Below are positions 46,208 to 56,416 of a DNA stretch of 64,000 nucleotides, piece by piece (the stretch's first letter is position 1; every line of letters begins with the position of its first letter). Made by a program: the position numbers and the translations under genes. The stretch lies in NCBI RefSeq assembly GCF_007993935.1, contig NZ_VITY01000017.1, positions 1 through 64,000 of the forward strand. The letters run 5' to 3'. The notes below the pieces were generated by a model. It worked only from the letters and a program-made list of their open reading frames with translations, was not told the DNA's origin and did no database searches. This DNA is from Bradyrhizobium macuxiense. GTDB lineage: Bacteria > Pseudomonadota > Alphaproteobacteria > Rhizobiales > Xanthobacteraceae.

Positions 46208-48915
46208 GCAGCAGTGTCCAGCGCGTTGGTGTCGGCCGGGATCGGCAGGCGGATGGTGATGACGGCGCCGCTGCGGTCGGAGCGGTTGGCCGCCGCGATG
46301 GTGCCGCGCATCGCCTCGACGAAACCGCGCGAGATCGCGAGCCCAAGGCCGGTGCCGGGGCGGACATGGTCGCCCTTCTCGGCGCGATAGAACTTGTCGA
46401 ACACGCTTTCGAGCTCGGCGGCCGGGATGCCGTTGCCCTCGTCGAGGATCTGGAGCGCGATGGCGTCGCGGTCGCGCGCGCCGCGGATCGAGATCGTGGT
46501 GTCCGAGGGTGCGTATTTGGCGGCATTGTCGAGCAGGTTGAACAGTACCTGCTCGAACAGCACGGCGTCGAGCTCCAGCATCGGCAAATCGGCTGCGAGC
46601 TCGAGCGACACCCGGTGATGCACCAGGATCTTGGCGGCGCGGCGCAGCGCGCTGCCGACGATTTCGCCGACATCGTGCCGCGCCGTGTTGGGCACGATGG
46701 CGCCTGACTCCAGCTTGGTCATGTCGAGGAGATTAGCGATGAAGCGATTGAGCCGCTCTGACTCGTCGATCACGGTTGCGAGCAGATCGTGCTTCTGGGC
46801 GTCGCTGAGGTTCGCCCCGAGATCGCGCAGCGCCGAGGCCGAGCCGAGCACCGAGGCCAGCGGCGTCTTGAGGTCGTGCGAGATCGAGGTCAACAGCGCG
46901 CCGCGCAGCCGGTCGGACTCGACCGTGCGCTTGACCCGGTCCATGTCCTCGACCAGCAGCACGCGCTCGATCGCGAGCGCGCCCTGATCGACCAGCGCAT
47001 CGAGCAGCCGGCGCTGGTCCGGCGTCAAGAGCGGCCCCGTGCGATCGTCGTCGATGCCGATCACCCCGATCGGGCCGCGGCCGGTGCGCATCGGCAAAAA
47101 CAGCCGCTTTCCCCCCGGCAGCGTGTCGGAGCCGCGGCCGGCCGGGCGGTCATGACCCCAGGCCCAGTTGGCGGCGGCAAGATCGGCCTGATCGAGCTGG
47201 TCCTCCGGCGGATAGCCGCTCTTGACGGTGAGCATTCCGTCTTCCGGCAGCAGCAGCACCACGCGGACCTTGAGCATTAGCGCGATCTGGTAGGCGGTCG
47301 CCCACAGCACGTCGTCGAGCGTCGCGGTGCCAGCGAGCTTGCGGCTGAAGGCGTAGAGCGATTCGGTGGTGCGGACGCGGCCGATCGCGGTATCGGCCTG
47401 GGTGCGCACCCGCGCCGCGACGTTGGAGACCAACAGCGCAATCAGCATGAAGAAGAAGAACGCCGCGACATTGGTCGGGTCGGTGATCGTGAAGGTGTAG
47501 ACCGGCGGCAGGAAGAAGAAATTGTAGCACAGCGAGGCGGCGACGCTGGCCAGCAGCGACGGCCACAGGCCGTAGCGCGCCGCCGCGCCGACCACCGCAG
47601 TGATGAAGACGAGGTCGACATTCTCGATGCCGAAGACCGGCTGGATCAGCTTGGCCGCGCCGAGCCCGATCGCCGTCAGCAGCAGCGCCATCAGATAGGG
47701 CCGCGGGTTGAACGGCTCCTGCCGCTGCGCGGTCTGCACCGCGGCCTTGCCGACCGGCAGCTCGTCGCCGGCGATCACGTTGACGCTGATATTGCCGGCG
47801 CGGCGCACCAGATCGTGCACCACAGAGCCGTGGGTCAGCTCGAACCAGCGCGAGCGCGTCGATTTGCCGATGATGATCTGGGTGACGTTGTTGGCCTGGG
47901 CGAAATTGATGACGTCGTCGGCGATGCGGCGGCCGACGCCGGGAAGCGTCAGCGCCTCACCGCCGAGCGATTCCGCTAGCCGCATGGTGTCGGCCAGCCG
48001 GTCGCGCTGTTCGTCGGTCAGTTGCAGGCTGCGCCGCGTCTCGATGCTGACCGCGGTCCATTGCGCGTGCAGCCGGTCGGCCAGGCGCTTGGTGTAGCGC
48101 ACCAGGCCCGCGGCACGCGGGTCCTCACTGAGGCAGACCAGGATGCGCTCGCCGGCGGCCCAGGGGCCGGCGATCGCATTGGCCTGCATGTGGTTGAGCA
48201 GCTGCTCGTCGACCCGCTCGGCGGTGCGGCGCAGCGCCAGCTCGCGCAGCGCGGTGAGATTGCCGGGCGAGAAATAGTGCTCCAGCGCCCGCTCGGCCTG
48301 CTTGGGCACATAGACCTTGCCCTCCTTCAGCCGCTGGATCAGGTCGTCGGGGGTGAGGTCGATCAGCTCGATGGCATCGGCGCGATCGACCGCCGAGTCC
48401 GGCACGGTCTCGCGCACCCGCACATGGGTGATCTGCGCGACGACGTCGTTGAGGCTCTCGATGTGCTGGATGTTGATCGCGGTGTAGACGTCGATGCCGT
48501 GTGACAGCAGTTCCTCGACATCGAGATAGCGCTTGGGATGCCGGCTGCCCGGCGCGTTGGTATGGGCCAGCTCGTCGACCAGCGCGAGCTGGGGGCGCCG
48601 CGCGATCAGCGCGTCGAGGTCCATCTCCTCGAGCGTCTGGTCGCGATAGGCCAGCCGCTTCCGCGGTATCACCTCGAGACCCCTGAGCAGCGCCTCGGTC
48701 TCCACTCGCCCGTGGGTTTCGACGACGCCCACCACGACGTCGACGCCCGCCTTGAGGCGGGCGTGGGCGCTCGAGAGCATCTCGTAGGTCTTGCCGACGC
48801 CGGGGGCGGCGCCGATGAAGATCTTCAGCCGCCCCGAGCGATCGGTCTCCCGGCGCGCCGCCTCCAGCAGCGCATCCGGCGACGGTCGTTTATGGGGGTC
48901 GCGCTGATTGGCCAT
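46204..48915 (-). CDS. kdpD: Sensor histidine kinase KdpD
   Basis: The 903-residue sensor responds to potassium shortage and phosphorylates KdpE. It has the N-terminal KdpD domain with Walker A GAAPGVGKT (35-43) and DELAHTNAPGSRHPKRYLD, a universal-stress-like domain (about 250-370), four membrane segments (about 400-510), a GAF-like region, and a kinase core with H680 in SISHDLKTPLA and GTGLGLAISRG. Length equals the E. coli protein. It starts 39 bases past kdpC and overlaps kdpE. Confidence 0.96.
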   Translation of the reverse strand: MANQRDPHKRPSPDALLEAARRETDRSGRLKIFIGAAPGVGKTYEMLSSAHARLKAGVDVVVGVVETHGRVETEALLRGLEVIPRKRLAYRDQTLEEMDLDALIARRPQLALVDELAHTNAPGSRHPKRYLDVEELLSHGIDVYTAINIQHIESLNDVVAQITHVRVRETVPDSAVDRADAIELIDLTPDDLIQRLKEGKVYVPKQAERALEHYFSPGNLTALRELALRRTAERVDEQLLNHMQANAIAGPWAAGERILVCLSEDPRAAGLVRYTKRLADRLHAQWTAVSIETRRSLQLTDEQRDRLADTMRLAESLGGEALTLPGVGRRIADDVINFAQANNVTQIIIGKSTRSRWFELTHGSVVHDLVRRAGNISVNVIAGDELPVGKAAVQTAQRQEPFNPRPYLMALLLTAIGLGAAKLIQPVFGIENVDLVFITAVVGAAARYGLWPSLLASVAASLCYNFFFLPPVYTFTITDPTNVAAFFFFMLIALLVSNVAARVRTQADTAIGRVRTTESLYAFSRKLAGTATLDDVLWATAYQIALMLKVRVVLLLPEDGMLTVKSGYPPEDQLDQADLAAANWAWGHDRPAGRGSDTLPGGKRLFLPMRTGRGPIGVIGIDDDRTGPLLTPDQRRLLDALVDQGALAIERVLLVEDMDRVKRTVESDRLRGALLTSISHDLKTPLASVLGSASALRDLGANLSDAQKHDLLATVIDESERLNRFIANLLDMTKLESGAIVPNTARHDVGEIVGSALRRAAKILVHHRVSLELAADLPMLELDAVLFEQVLFNLLDNAAKYAPSDTTISIRGARDRDAIALQILDEGNGIPAAELESVFDKFYRAEKGDHVRPGTGLGLAISRGFVEAMRGTIAAANRSDRSGAVITIRLPIPADTNALDTAA

Positions 48916-48954
48916 ACCGCAATATAGTCATCCTGCGAGAGCGGGCCTACTCCC

Positions 48955-49560
48955 CTATTTCGCCTTGGCCGCGTCGAGCGCCAGGTTGAGCGCAAGAACG
49001 TTAACGCGGGGCTCGCCGATCACGCCGGCAAAGCGGCCCTGCGTATTCTGCGTCACCAGTTCGCGCACTGCATCCTCAGACATGCTGCGCGCCTTGGCGA
49101 CCCGCGGCACCTGGAACAGCGCGGCGTCCGGCGAGATATTGGGATCGAGCCCGCTGGCCGACGTGGTGACGAGATCGATCGGCACGGAGGCGGTCGGGTT
49201 CTCCGCCTTCAGCTTCTCGACATCCTCCTTGACCCGGTCGCTTAGCGCCTTGCTGGTCGGGCCGAGGTTGGAGCCGCCGGAATTGGCCGCATTGTAGGGC
49301 GCCGGCACGGTCTTCGTGGAATCGTTCGGATCAGGTGCCACCGTCGCCGACGGCCGGCCGTGGAAATACTTCTCCTCCTTGAACTCCTGCCCGATCAGAG
49401 CGGAGCCGATCACCGTGCCGTTTCGCTCGATCAGACTGCCTTGCGCCTGCTTCGGAAAGACGACGCCGGCGATCGCCGTCATGGCGAGCGGATAGGCAAG
49501 GCCCGTGATCGCCGTCAGCAGGGCCAGCACCAGGATGGCGGGGCGGATTTCTCTCAACAT
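48955..49560 (-). CDS. kdpC: Potassium-transporting ATPase subunit KdpC
   Basis: The 201-residue subunit stabilises the KdpFABC potassium pump and aids ATP binding. One N-terminal membrane segment (ILVLALLTAITGLAYPLAMT) is followed by a periplasmic domain with FHGRPSA, NAANSGGSNLGPTS and the C-terminal INVLALNLALD-like end (VNVLALNLALD). The ATG at 49560 has AGGAG upstream. A palindromic repeat fills the gap between kdpB and this gene. Confidence 0.95.
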   Translation of the reverse strand: MLREIRPAILVLALLTAITGLAYPLAMTAIAGVVFPKQAQGSLIERNGTVIGSALIGQEFKEEKYFHGRPSATVAPDPNDSTKTVPAPYNAANSGGSNLGPTSKALSDRVKEDVEKLKAENPTASVPIDLVTTSASGLDPNISPDAALFQVPRVAKARSMSEDAVRELVTQNTQGRFAGVIGEPRVNVLALNLALDAAKAK

Positions 49561-49582
49561 GATGTGTCTCCTATGTCTCCTC

Positions 49583-49665
49583 GTCATTGCGAGCGAAGCG
49601 AAGCAATCCATGGCTCGGCACAACGGATGGATGGATTGCTTCGTCGCTTCGCTCCTCGCAATGAC
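49583..49665. repeat. Palindromic repeat, family B copy 2, inside the kdp operon
   Basis: Arms at 49583-49611 and 49631-49665 match those of 45127-45210 almost exactly. Here the element lies between the kdpB stop and kdpC ribosome site, so a long hairpin would form in the operon mRNA and may tune kdpC and kdpDE expression. Confidence 0.8.
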
Positions 49666-49675
49666 GGTTACGGGG

Positions 49676-51787
<2,112 letters not shown>

Positions 51788-51811
51788 GGATGTCACTCCG
51801 GACATATCAGA

Positions 51812-53515
51812 TCAAAACAGGGTGTTGGCGTTCATGGCGAGGTGCTCGACAATCGGCCCGAGCGCCAGCGCCGGGAAGAAGGTCAGACCGCCGATGATCA
51901 GGATCACGCCGATGACGAGGCCGACGAACAGGCCGCCGGTGGTCGGGAAGGTGCCCGCCGAGGCCGGGATCGACTTCTTCTCGACCAGCGAACCTGCAAT
52001 GGCCATCGCCGGCACGATCATGAAGAAGCGGCCGACGAACATCGCCGAGGCAAGCGTCAGATTATAGAACAGCGTGTTGCCGGTCAGGCCCGCGAAGGCC
52101 GAGCCGTTGTTGCCGGTCGCCGAGGTGAAGGCATAGAGCACCTCGGTGAAGCCGTGCGGGCCGGCATTGGCCATCGAGGCCACCGCCGACGGCAGCACCA
52201 CGCCGACCGCGGTCCAGCCGAGATACATCAGCGGCAGCACCAGGATCGCGAGCATCGCCATCTTGACCTCGCGCGCCTCGATCTTCTTGCCGACATATTC
52301 CGGGGTGCGGCCGACCATCAGGCCGGCGACGAAGATCGCCAGCACGACGAACAGCAGCATGCCGTAGAAGCCCGCGCCGACGCCGCCGATGATGACTTCG
52401 CCGAGCTGCATGTTGATCAGCGGAATCATGCCGCCGAGCGCGGTGAAGCTGTCATGCATCGCATTGACCGCGCCGCAGGAGGCCGCGGTGGTGACGACGG
52501 CGAATAGCGAGGACGCGACGATACCGAAGCGGACCTCCTTGCCCTCCATGTTGCCGCCGGAAAGACCCTGCGCCTGCAATGCCGAGGTGCCGTTGGCTTC
52601 CGCCCAATAGGTGACGGCGACGCCGGCGACGAACAGGATGCCCATCACGGCGAAGATCGCCCAGCCCTGGCGCTCGTTGCCGACCATACGGCCGAACACG
52701 TTGGTCATCGCGGCACCGAGTGCGAAGATCGAGATCATCTGGATCAGGTTCGACAGCGCGGTCGGGTTCTCGAACGGATGCGCGGCGTTGGCGTTGAAGA
52801 AGCCGCCGCCATTGGTGCCGAGCATCTTGATCGCAACCTGCGAGGCCACCGGGCCTAGCGCAATGGTCTGCTTGCCGCCTTCCAGCGTGGTGGCATCGAC
52901 ATAGGCGCCGAGCGTCTGCGGAATGCCCTGCCAGACCAGGAACAGCGTGTAGACAATGCAGATCGGCAGCAGCACATAGAGCGTGCAGCGCGTCACGTCG
53001 ACCCAAAAATTGCCGACCGTGCGCATCGACGAACGGGTGAAGCCGCGGATCAGCGCCATCGCCAGTGCGATGCCGGTCGCCGCCGACAGGAAATTCTGAT
53101 GGGTGAGGCCCAGCATCTGGACCAGATAGGACAGCGTGCTCTCGCCGCCGTAGTTCTGCCAGTTGGTGTTGGTGATGAAGGAGATCGCGGTGTTGAACGA
53201 GAGATCCTCGGCAACCGCCGTCTGTCCGGCCGGGTTGAACGGCAGCACCGCCTGCAGCCGCATCAGGCCGTAGATCAGGGCGAAGCCGCCGACATGGAAC
53301 AGCAGCATGGCGACCGTGTAGGTCAGCCAGTGCTGCTCGCGCCGCTCGTCGACGCCGCCGACCCAGTAGATGCCGCGCTCGAGGGGGCGCAGCACGGGGG
53401 AAAGGAAAGTGCGCTCGCCGTTGAAGACGCGGGTCATGTACCAGCCGAGCGGTTTGACCAGCGCGATCACGATCGCGCAAAACAGAAGTATTTGAATCCA
53501 GCCGATGACGGTCAT
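51812..53515 (-). CDS. kdpA: Potassium-transporting ATPase subunit KdpA
   Basis: The 567-residue channel-like subunit selects and carries potassium through the membrane. It has ten or so hydrophobic helices and the four filter-type loops typical of the superfamily, including ISFITNTNWQNYGGE near 110, MLGTNGGGFFNANAAHPFEN near 232 and FTSATGNNGSAFAGL near 470. Length is standard. The ribosome site (AAAGG) lies within the end of the small ORF just upstream. Confidence 0.97.
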   Translation of the reverse strand: MTVIGWIQILLFCAIVIALVKPLGWYMTRVFNGERTFLSPVLRPLERGIYWVGGVDERREQHWLTYTVAMLLFHVGGFALIYGLMRLQAVLPFNPAGQTAVAEDLSFNTAISFITNTNWQNYGGESTLSYLVQMLGLTHQNFLSAATGIALAMALIRGFTRSSMRTVGNFWVDVTRCTLYVLLPICIVYTLFLVWQGIPQTLGAYVDATTLEGGKQTIALGPVASQVAIKMLGTNGGGFFNANAAHPFENPTALSNLIQMISIFALGAAMTNVFGRMVGNERQGWAIFAVMGILFVAGVAVTYWAEANGTSALQAQGLSGGNMEGKEVRFGIVASSLFAVVTTAASCGAVNAMHDSFTALGGMIPLINMQLGEVIIGGVGAGFYGMLLFVVLAIFVAGLMVGRTPEYVGKKIEAREVKMAMLAILVLPLMYLGWTAVGVVLPSAVASMANAGPHGFTEVLYAFTSATGNNGSAFAGLTGNTLFYNLTLASAMFVGRFFMIVPAMAIAGSLVEKKSIPASAGTFPTTGGLFVGLVIGVILIIGGLTFFPALALGPIVEHLAMNANTLF

Positions 53516-53519
53516 CGCG

Positions 53520-53624
53520 TCAAACCTTTCGAATGGGAACGAAGCGCAGCAGCGACGCGAACATGCCGAGCAACAGCCCGGTCAGCACCGCGTCGGCCAA
53601 CAGAATTGTGCAAAGCGCTGACAT
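53520..53624 (-). CDS. Putative 34-residue membrane peptide between kdpF and kdpA
   Basis: The frame reads MSALCTILLADAVLTGLLLG and ends RFVPIRKV, giving one hydrophobic helix with a basic C-terminus. It starts 10 bases after the kdpF stop and ends 4 bases before the kdpA ATG, with the kdpA ribosome site inside it. Spacing fits an operon gene, but its own ribosome site is weak. It is not a recognised Kdp subunit and may be a KdpF-like accessory peptide or a chance frame. Confidence 0.45.
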   Translation of the reverse strand: MSALCTILLADAVLTGLLLGMFASLLRFVPIRKV

Positions 53625-53634
53625 CGCGGGCCGC

Positions 53635-53724
53635 CTAGAAGCGTTCGGGCCGCAGCAGCGCGTAGGTGAGGTAGAACAACAGGCCGAGCGAGACGAGGCC
53701 GGCGAGCGAGTAATCAAAGATCAT
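53635..53724 (-). CDS. kdpF: Potassium-transporting ATPase subunit KdpF
   Basis: This 29-residue peptide MIFDYSLAGLVSLGLLFYLT...LLRPERF is a single membrane helix with the KdpF end motif YALLRPERF. KdpF binds between KdpA and KdpB and stabilises the complex. GGAGGCGACG gives a strong ribosome site. It stands in the expected place upstream of kdpA, though separated from it by a 34-codon ORF. Confidence 0.92.
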   Translation of the reverse strand: MIFDYSLAGLVSLGLLFYLTYALLRPERF

Positions 53725-53735
53725 CGTCGCCTCCG

Positions 53736-53819
53736 TTACAGCCGTTCGCAGGCGTAGGCGTAGCCGATGCCGGCCGCGAAGAAACCGATCGCGAGCGCCG
53801 CCATGAGAATGTCCATCAT
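53736..53819 (-). CDS. 27-residue membrane peptide, first ORF of the kdp operon
   Basis: The frame reads MMDILMAALAIGFFAAGIGY and ends AYACERL, one membrane helix with a short charged tail. AGGAG lies 6 bases upstream of the first ATG, and the stop is followed directly by the kdpF ribosome site. A peptide of this kind upstream of kdpF seems common in Rhizobiales (from memory), usually left unannotated or called hypothetical. A role in the Kdp pump or its sensing is plausible but unproven. Confidence 0.65.
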   Translation of the reverse strand: MMDILMAALAIGFFAAGIGYAYACERL

Positions 53820-53895
53820 GAGAGACTCCTATGCATCCGAGCGGCGCGGGCGACCCTATAAGCGCTCCGCACCGGATCGCCGTGAGGTGCCATCC

Positions 53896-53925
53896 GACGC
53901 ATAGGTTTTCGAGAGGTGACGCATA
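53896..53925 (-). promoter_or_regulatory. Direct repeat gacgcata, candidate KdpE operator
   Basis: gacgcata occurs at 53896-53903 and 53918-53925, a 22-base period or about two helical turns, 77-106 bases upstream of the first kdp ORF. OmpR-type regulators such as KdpE bind direct repeats near -60 of their promoters, and the AT-rich segment follows at once. It has not been matched to a known KdpE site. Confidence 0.4.
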
Positions 53926-53977
53926 AGGACGTTATAGGAATCGTATAAGTGCCTAAGTGCCGCCAACGTTCTCAGCC

Positions 53978-54097
53978 GTCGTCCCGGCGAAGGCCGGGAC
54001 CCATAACCACAGGGCCGAGTTTTGCGATGGCTGAGGCTCCAGCGCGACATGACAACTGAAATCGGTGGTTATGGGTCCCGGCCTTCGCCGGGACGAC
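53978..54097. repeat. 33-bp perfect inverted repeat, REP-like
   Basis: 53978-54010 and 54065-54097 are exact reverse complements over 33 bases, and each folds alone around cccggcgaaggccggg. Elements at 51-77 and 180-212 share the layout (gtcgtccc...gggacccataaccac). This is typical of REP pairs (BIME-like) in bacterial genomes. Confidence 0.8.
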
Positions 54098-54221
54098 GCT
54101 GGGGTCTTTATGGAATCCCTATATCTCGGCCCCTTCCCTCATCTCGTTTTCCAACGGCCATCAGGGCCATTTTGAACCGTGCGGCCAGTGTGTTGGGCCG
54201 CGTGTAAAACGAGATGACACA

Positions 54222-54686
54222 ATGTCCGTGCTATCGCAAAACACCTCCGCCGACCTCGGCGAACGGCTGCGCGACGCTTACGCGGTCACCGCCGAATTCA
54301 TGGCCGAGATCGTCAACCAGACCTGCCGGCGCTTTCCTTCGGCCATGCAGAGCGGCAAGACCTCCCGCGTCGAGCGCCTGATCCAGTCCGGCGCGTGGAC
54401 GGATGCGGCGATCGCGCTGCTCGATCTCGAGCTGCCGCAATGGCAGATCCGCCGCCTGGTCTATGACGAGGGCGTGTGGCACTGCGCCTTGTCGCGCGAA
54501 CGCGAGCTGCCCGACTGGCTCGACCAGTCGATCGAGACCCATCACACGGATCTCGCGCTCGCGATCCTCTCCGGCTTTGTCGAGGCGCAGCGGATCTCGA
54601 CGCCCGAGAACCGCACCAGCGTGCCGACCGTCCGTCGCGGCACCGATACGCCCTACGAGCCGCTGCTCGTCGACAATATCGGCTGA
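54222..54686 (+). CDS. Conserved hypothetical protein
   Basis: I do not recognise a domain in this 154-residue protein. It is soluble and acidic, predicted mostly helical, with LGERLRDAYAVTAEFMAEIVNQ at the start and a tryptophan-containing stretch LELPQWQIRRLVYDEGVWHC. Codon use is like that of its neighbours, supporting a real gene. It starts at the ATG at 54222 with only a weak GAGAT upstream and precedes a small membrane protein gene by 13 bases. Confidence 0.7.
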   Translation: MSVLSQNTSADLGERLRDAYAVTAEFMAEIVNQTCRRFPSAMQSGKTSRVERLIQSGAWTDAAIALLDLELPQWQIRRLVYDEGVWHCALSRERELPDWLDQSIETHHTDLALAILSGFVEAQRISTPENRTSVPTVRRGTDTPYEPLLVDNIG

Positions 54687-54699
54687 CGGCAGCACGATC

Positions 54700-54975
54700 G
54701 TGAACGCGAAACAATTGCCGCAGCAGTTGCAGTCGGTCCATGTCATGGTCCGGTTCGGCTTCCGGCTTGCCATCATGATCGGTTTCGCCGTGTTCGCCGG
54801 CGCGGGTTTCGGCAGGGGCCTCATCACGCTGCTCTGGATGTCGGCCGTGATCTGCGCCTTCGCCGGGATTGCCAAGCGCGAAATGCCGTTGGCCGCAAAC
54901 CTCAATCACTGGGACGAGATGACCGCGTATGTCGCGCTGTGCGCGCTCGGTACCGGCATCGTCCAACACACCTGA
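54700..54975 (+). CDS. Small membrane protein of unknown function
   Basis: This 91-residue protein has two or three hydrophobic segments (FRLAIMIGFAVFAGAGFG, LITLLWMSAVICAFAGIA and TAYVALCALGTGIV). The start is uncertain: GTG at 54700 or ATG at 54745 (MVRFGFRLAIM), neither with a strong ribosome site. It follows the preceding gene by 13 bases and may be co-transcribed. No family is recognised. Confidence 0.5.
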   Translation: MNAKQLPQQLQSVHVMVRFGFRLAIMIGFAVFAGAGFGRGLITLLWMSAVICAFAGIAKREMPLAANLNHWDEMTAYVALCALGTGIVQHT

Positions 54976-55089
54976 AGTCATCCCTCAAATCCTATGCCGC
55001 TCCTATGAAGTCGTCCGCCGCTAGCGCTCGATTTCATATCCGGCACAACAGACATTGAACGCGTGACTTCCACTTGAAGGACTACCAAC

Positions 55090-55344
55090 GTGAAACTCGT
55101 CGAACCTCCCTCGTGTAGCGCAGCGTCCACCATCGTCTTCATCGGCCGCAATCACCGCGGCCAGTGGGTCGCCCAGCAGCAGAACGGCCTCTATGGCGGC
55201 CTGTTCGTCAACCGCGCCCAGGCCGTCAAATACGCGCTGTTCGAGAACGGCCAGCACCCCGAAATGATCGTCGAGCTGTCGCGTGAGATCGAGCTCGATA
55301 TCAGCGGCGAGACCGCGCCCCTCCCCGCGAGCCGCGTGGCGTGA
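55090..55344 (+). CDS. Small conserved hypothetical protein
   Basis: The 84-residue protein reads STIVFIGRNHRGQWVAQQQN then GGLFVNRAQAVKYALFENG, a compact alpha/beta pattern seen in small rhizobial proteins of unknown role. The start is GTG at 55090 with GAAGG upstream. Its TGA overlaps the GTG start of the DapA-like gene (GTGA at 55341), so the two are probably coupled. Confidence 0.7.
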   Translation: MKLVEPPSCSAASTIVFIGRNHRGQWVAQQQNGLYGGLFVNRAQAVKYALFENGQHPEMIVELSREIELDISGETAPLPASRVA

Positions 55345-56294
55345 GCCGCCCGATGATCGCTCAGATAACATCGAGATGGGCATCGAAGGCTGATCCGGCC
55401 GAATGGCTGTCGGGCTTCATCCCCGATCTTCCGACCCCCTTCAACCACCGCGACGAGATCGACACCGATGCGTTCGGCCGGCTGTGCGAGCGTCAGATCG
55501 CGGCCGGCGCCTCGGCGCTGGTGGTCGGCGAGATCGCGGGTGAAAGCTCGACGCTGGAGCCCGCCGAGCGCGTGCAGCTGGTCGAGATCGCCGCCCGTGT
55601 CGCGCGCAAGCGGGCGCGCATCATCGCCGGCGCCGGTTCGAACGCGACGGATCGCGCCGTCACGTTCACACGAGCGGCGGAAGCGGCCGGCGCCGACGCC
55701 ATCATGTCGGTCGTGCCTTACTACAACAAGCCGATGCCACGGGGCATGGCGGCGCATTTCCGCGACGTCGCCGCGGCCACGACACTGCCGATGATCCTGC
55801 ACGACATTCCGTCGCGGACCGTGAAGGGCCTCGCGGACGAGACGCTGCTCGAGCTCGCCGCATCGCCGCGTTTCGCGGGATTGCGCGACGGCGGCGCAGA
55901 TGTCGCCCGCCTCACACGCCTGCGCCCGCGCCTGCCCGCCACGTTCCGGATGCTGACCGGCGACGATAGTTCATCGCTCGCCTGGCTCGCCGCTGGTGGC
56001 GACGGCTGCATCTCGACCGTGGCGAACGTCGCGCCCGATCTCTACGTGGCCGTTTACCGGCATTTCCGCGCCGGCCAGCTGTATCAGGCGCGCGAGCTGC
56101 ATCAGCGGCTGGTGCCGCTCGCAGCCCTGCTGGAGCGCGAGCATCCTGCCGCCCTGAAATTCGCGCTGGCGCTGCTGGGTTTCATGCAGCCGGCGACGCG
56201 ACTGCCGATCGTGCAACTGGGTGCAACTGACAAGGCCGAGGTCGCCCAGGCTATGGCTGCGCTTGCCGACGAATATCTCGCCGCGGCGCAGTGA
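55341..56294 (+). CDS. DapA-family protein lacking the Schiff-base lysine
   Basis: This 317-residue protein has the DHDPS/NAL TIM-barrel pattern: LPTPFNHRDEIDTDAF, GESSTL near 68-72, the tyrosine pair in VVPYYNKP (Y127, Y128) and DIPSRTVKGL. Where family members have GLKDASGD with the Schiff-base lysine, this has GLRDGGAD (R182, codon CGC). The usual GTTGES loop is also changed to EIAGES. It is therefore unlikely to be a true dihydrodipicolinate synthase and may be inactive or catalyse something else. Start is GTG 55341 or ATG 55353. Confidence 0.75.
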   Translation: MSRPMIAQITSRWASKADPAEWLSGFIPDLPTPFNHRDEIDTDAFGRLCERQIAAGASALVVGEIAGESSTLEPAERVQLVEIAARVARKRARIIAGAGSNATDRAVTFTRAAEAAGADAIMSVVPYYNKPMPRGMAAHFRDVAAATTLPMILHDIPSRTVKGLADETLLELAASPRFAGLRDGGADVARLTRLRPRLPATFRMLTGDDSSSLAWLAAGGDGCISTVANVAPDLYVAVYRHFRAGQLYQARELHQRLVPLAALLEREHPAALKFALALLGFMQPATRLPIVQLGATDKAEVAQAMAALADEYLAAAQ

Positions 56295-56416
56295 GTTCGC
56301 CGAGCCGCCGCGAGCCATCGCAATGCACAATGGCACGCGTCGGCTCCGCCCGTGACGCTGCACCATATTGAGGTTACGGAACCGCGCCCCATATCAACGG
56401 CAAGGGAGTGCTTGCC

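Larger units (their letters stand above)
53820..54221. other. Divergent intergenic region upstream of the kdp operon
   Basis: These 402 bases separate the leftward kdp operon from the rightward gene at 54222. They hold a gacgcata direct repeat near the kdp side and a 33-bp perfect inverted repeat at 53978-54097. An AT-rich stretch around 53920-53950 (ataaggacgttataggaatc) is the best candidate for the kdp promoter. No gene is seen. Confidence 0.6.
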
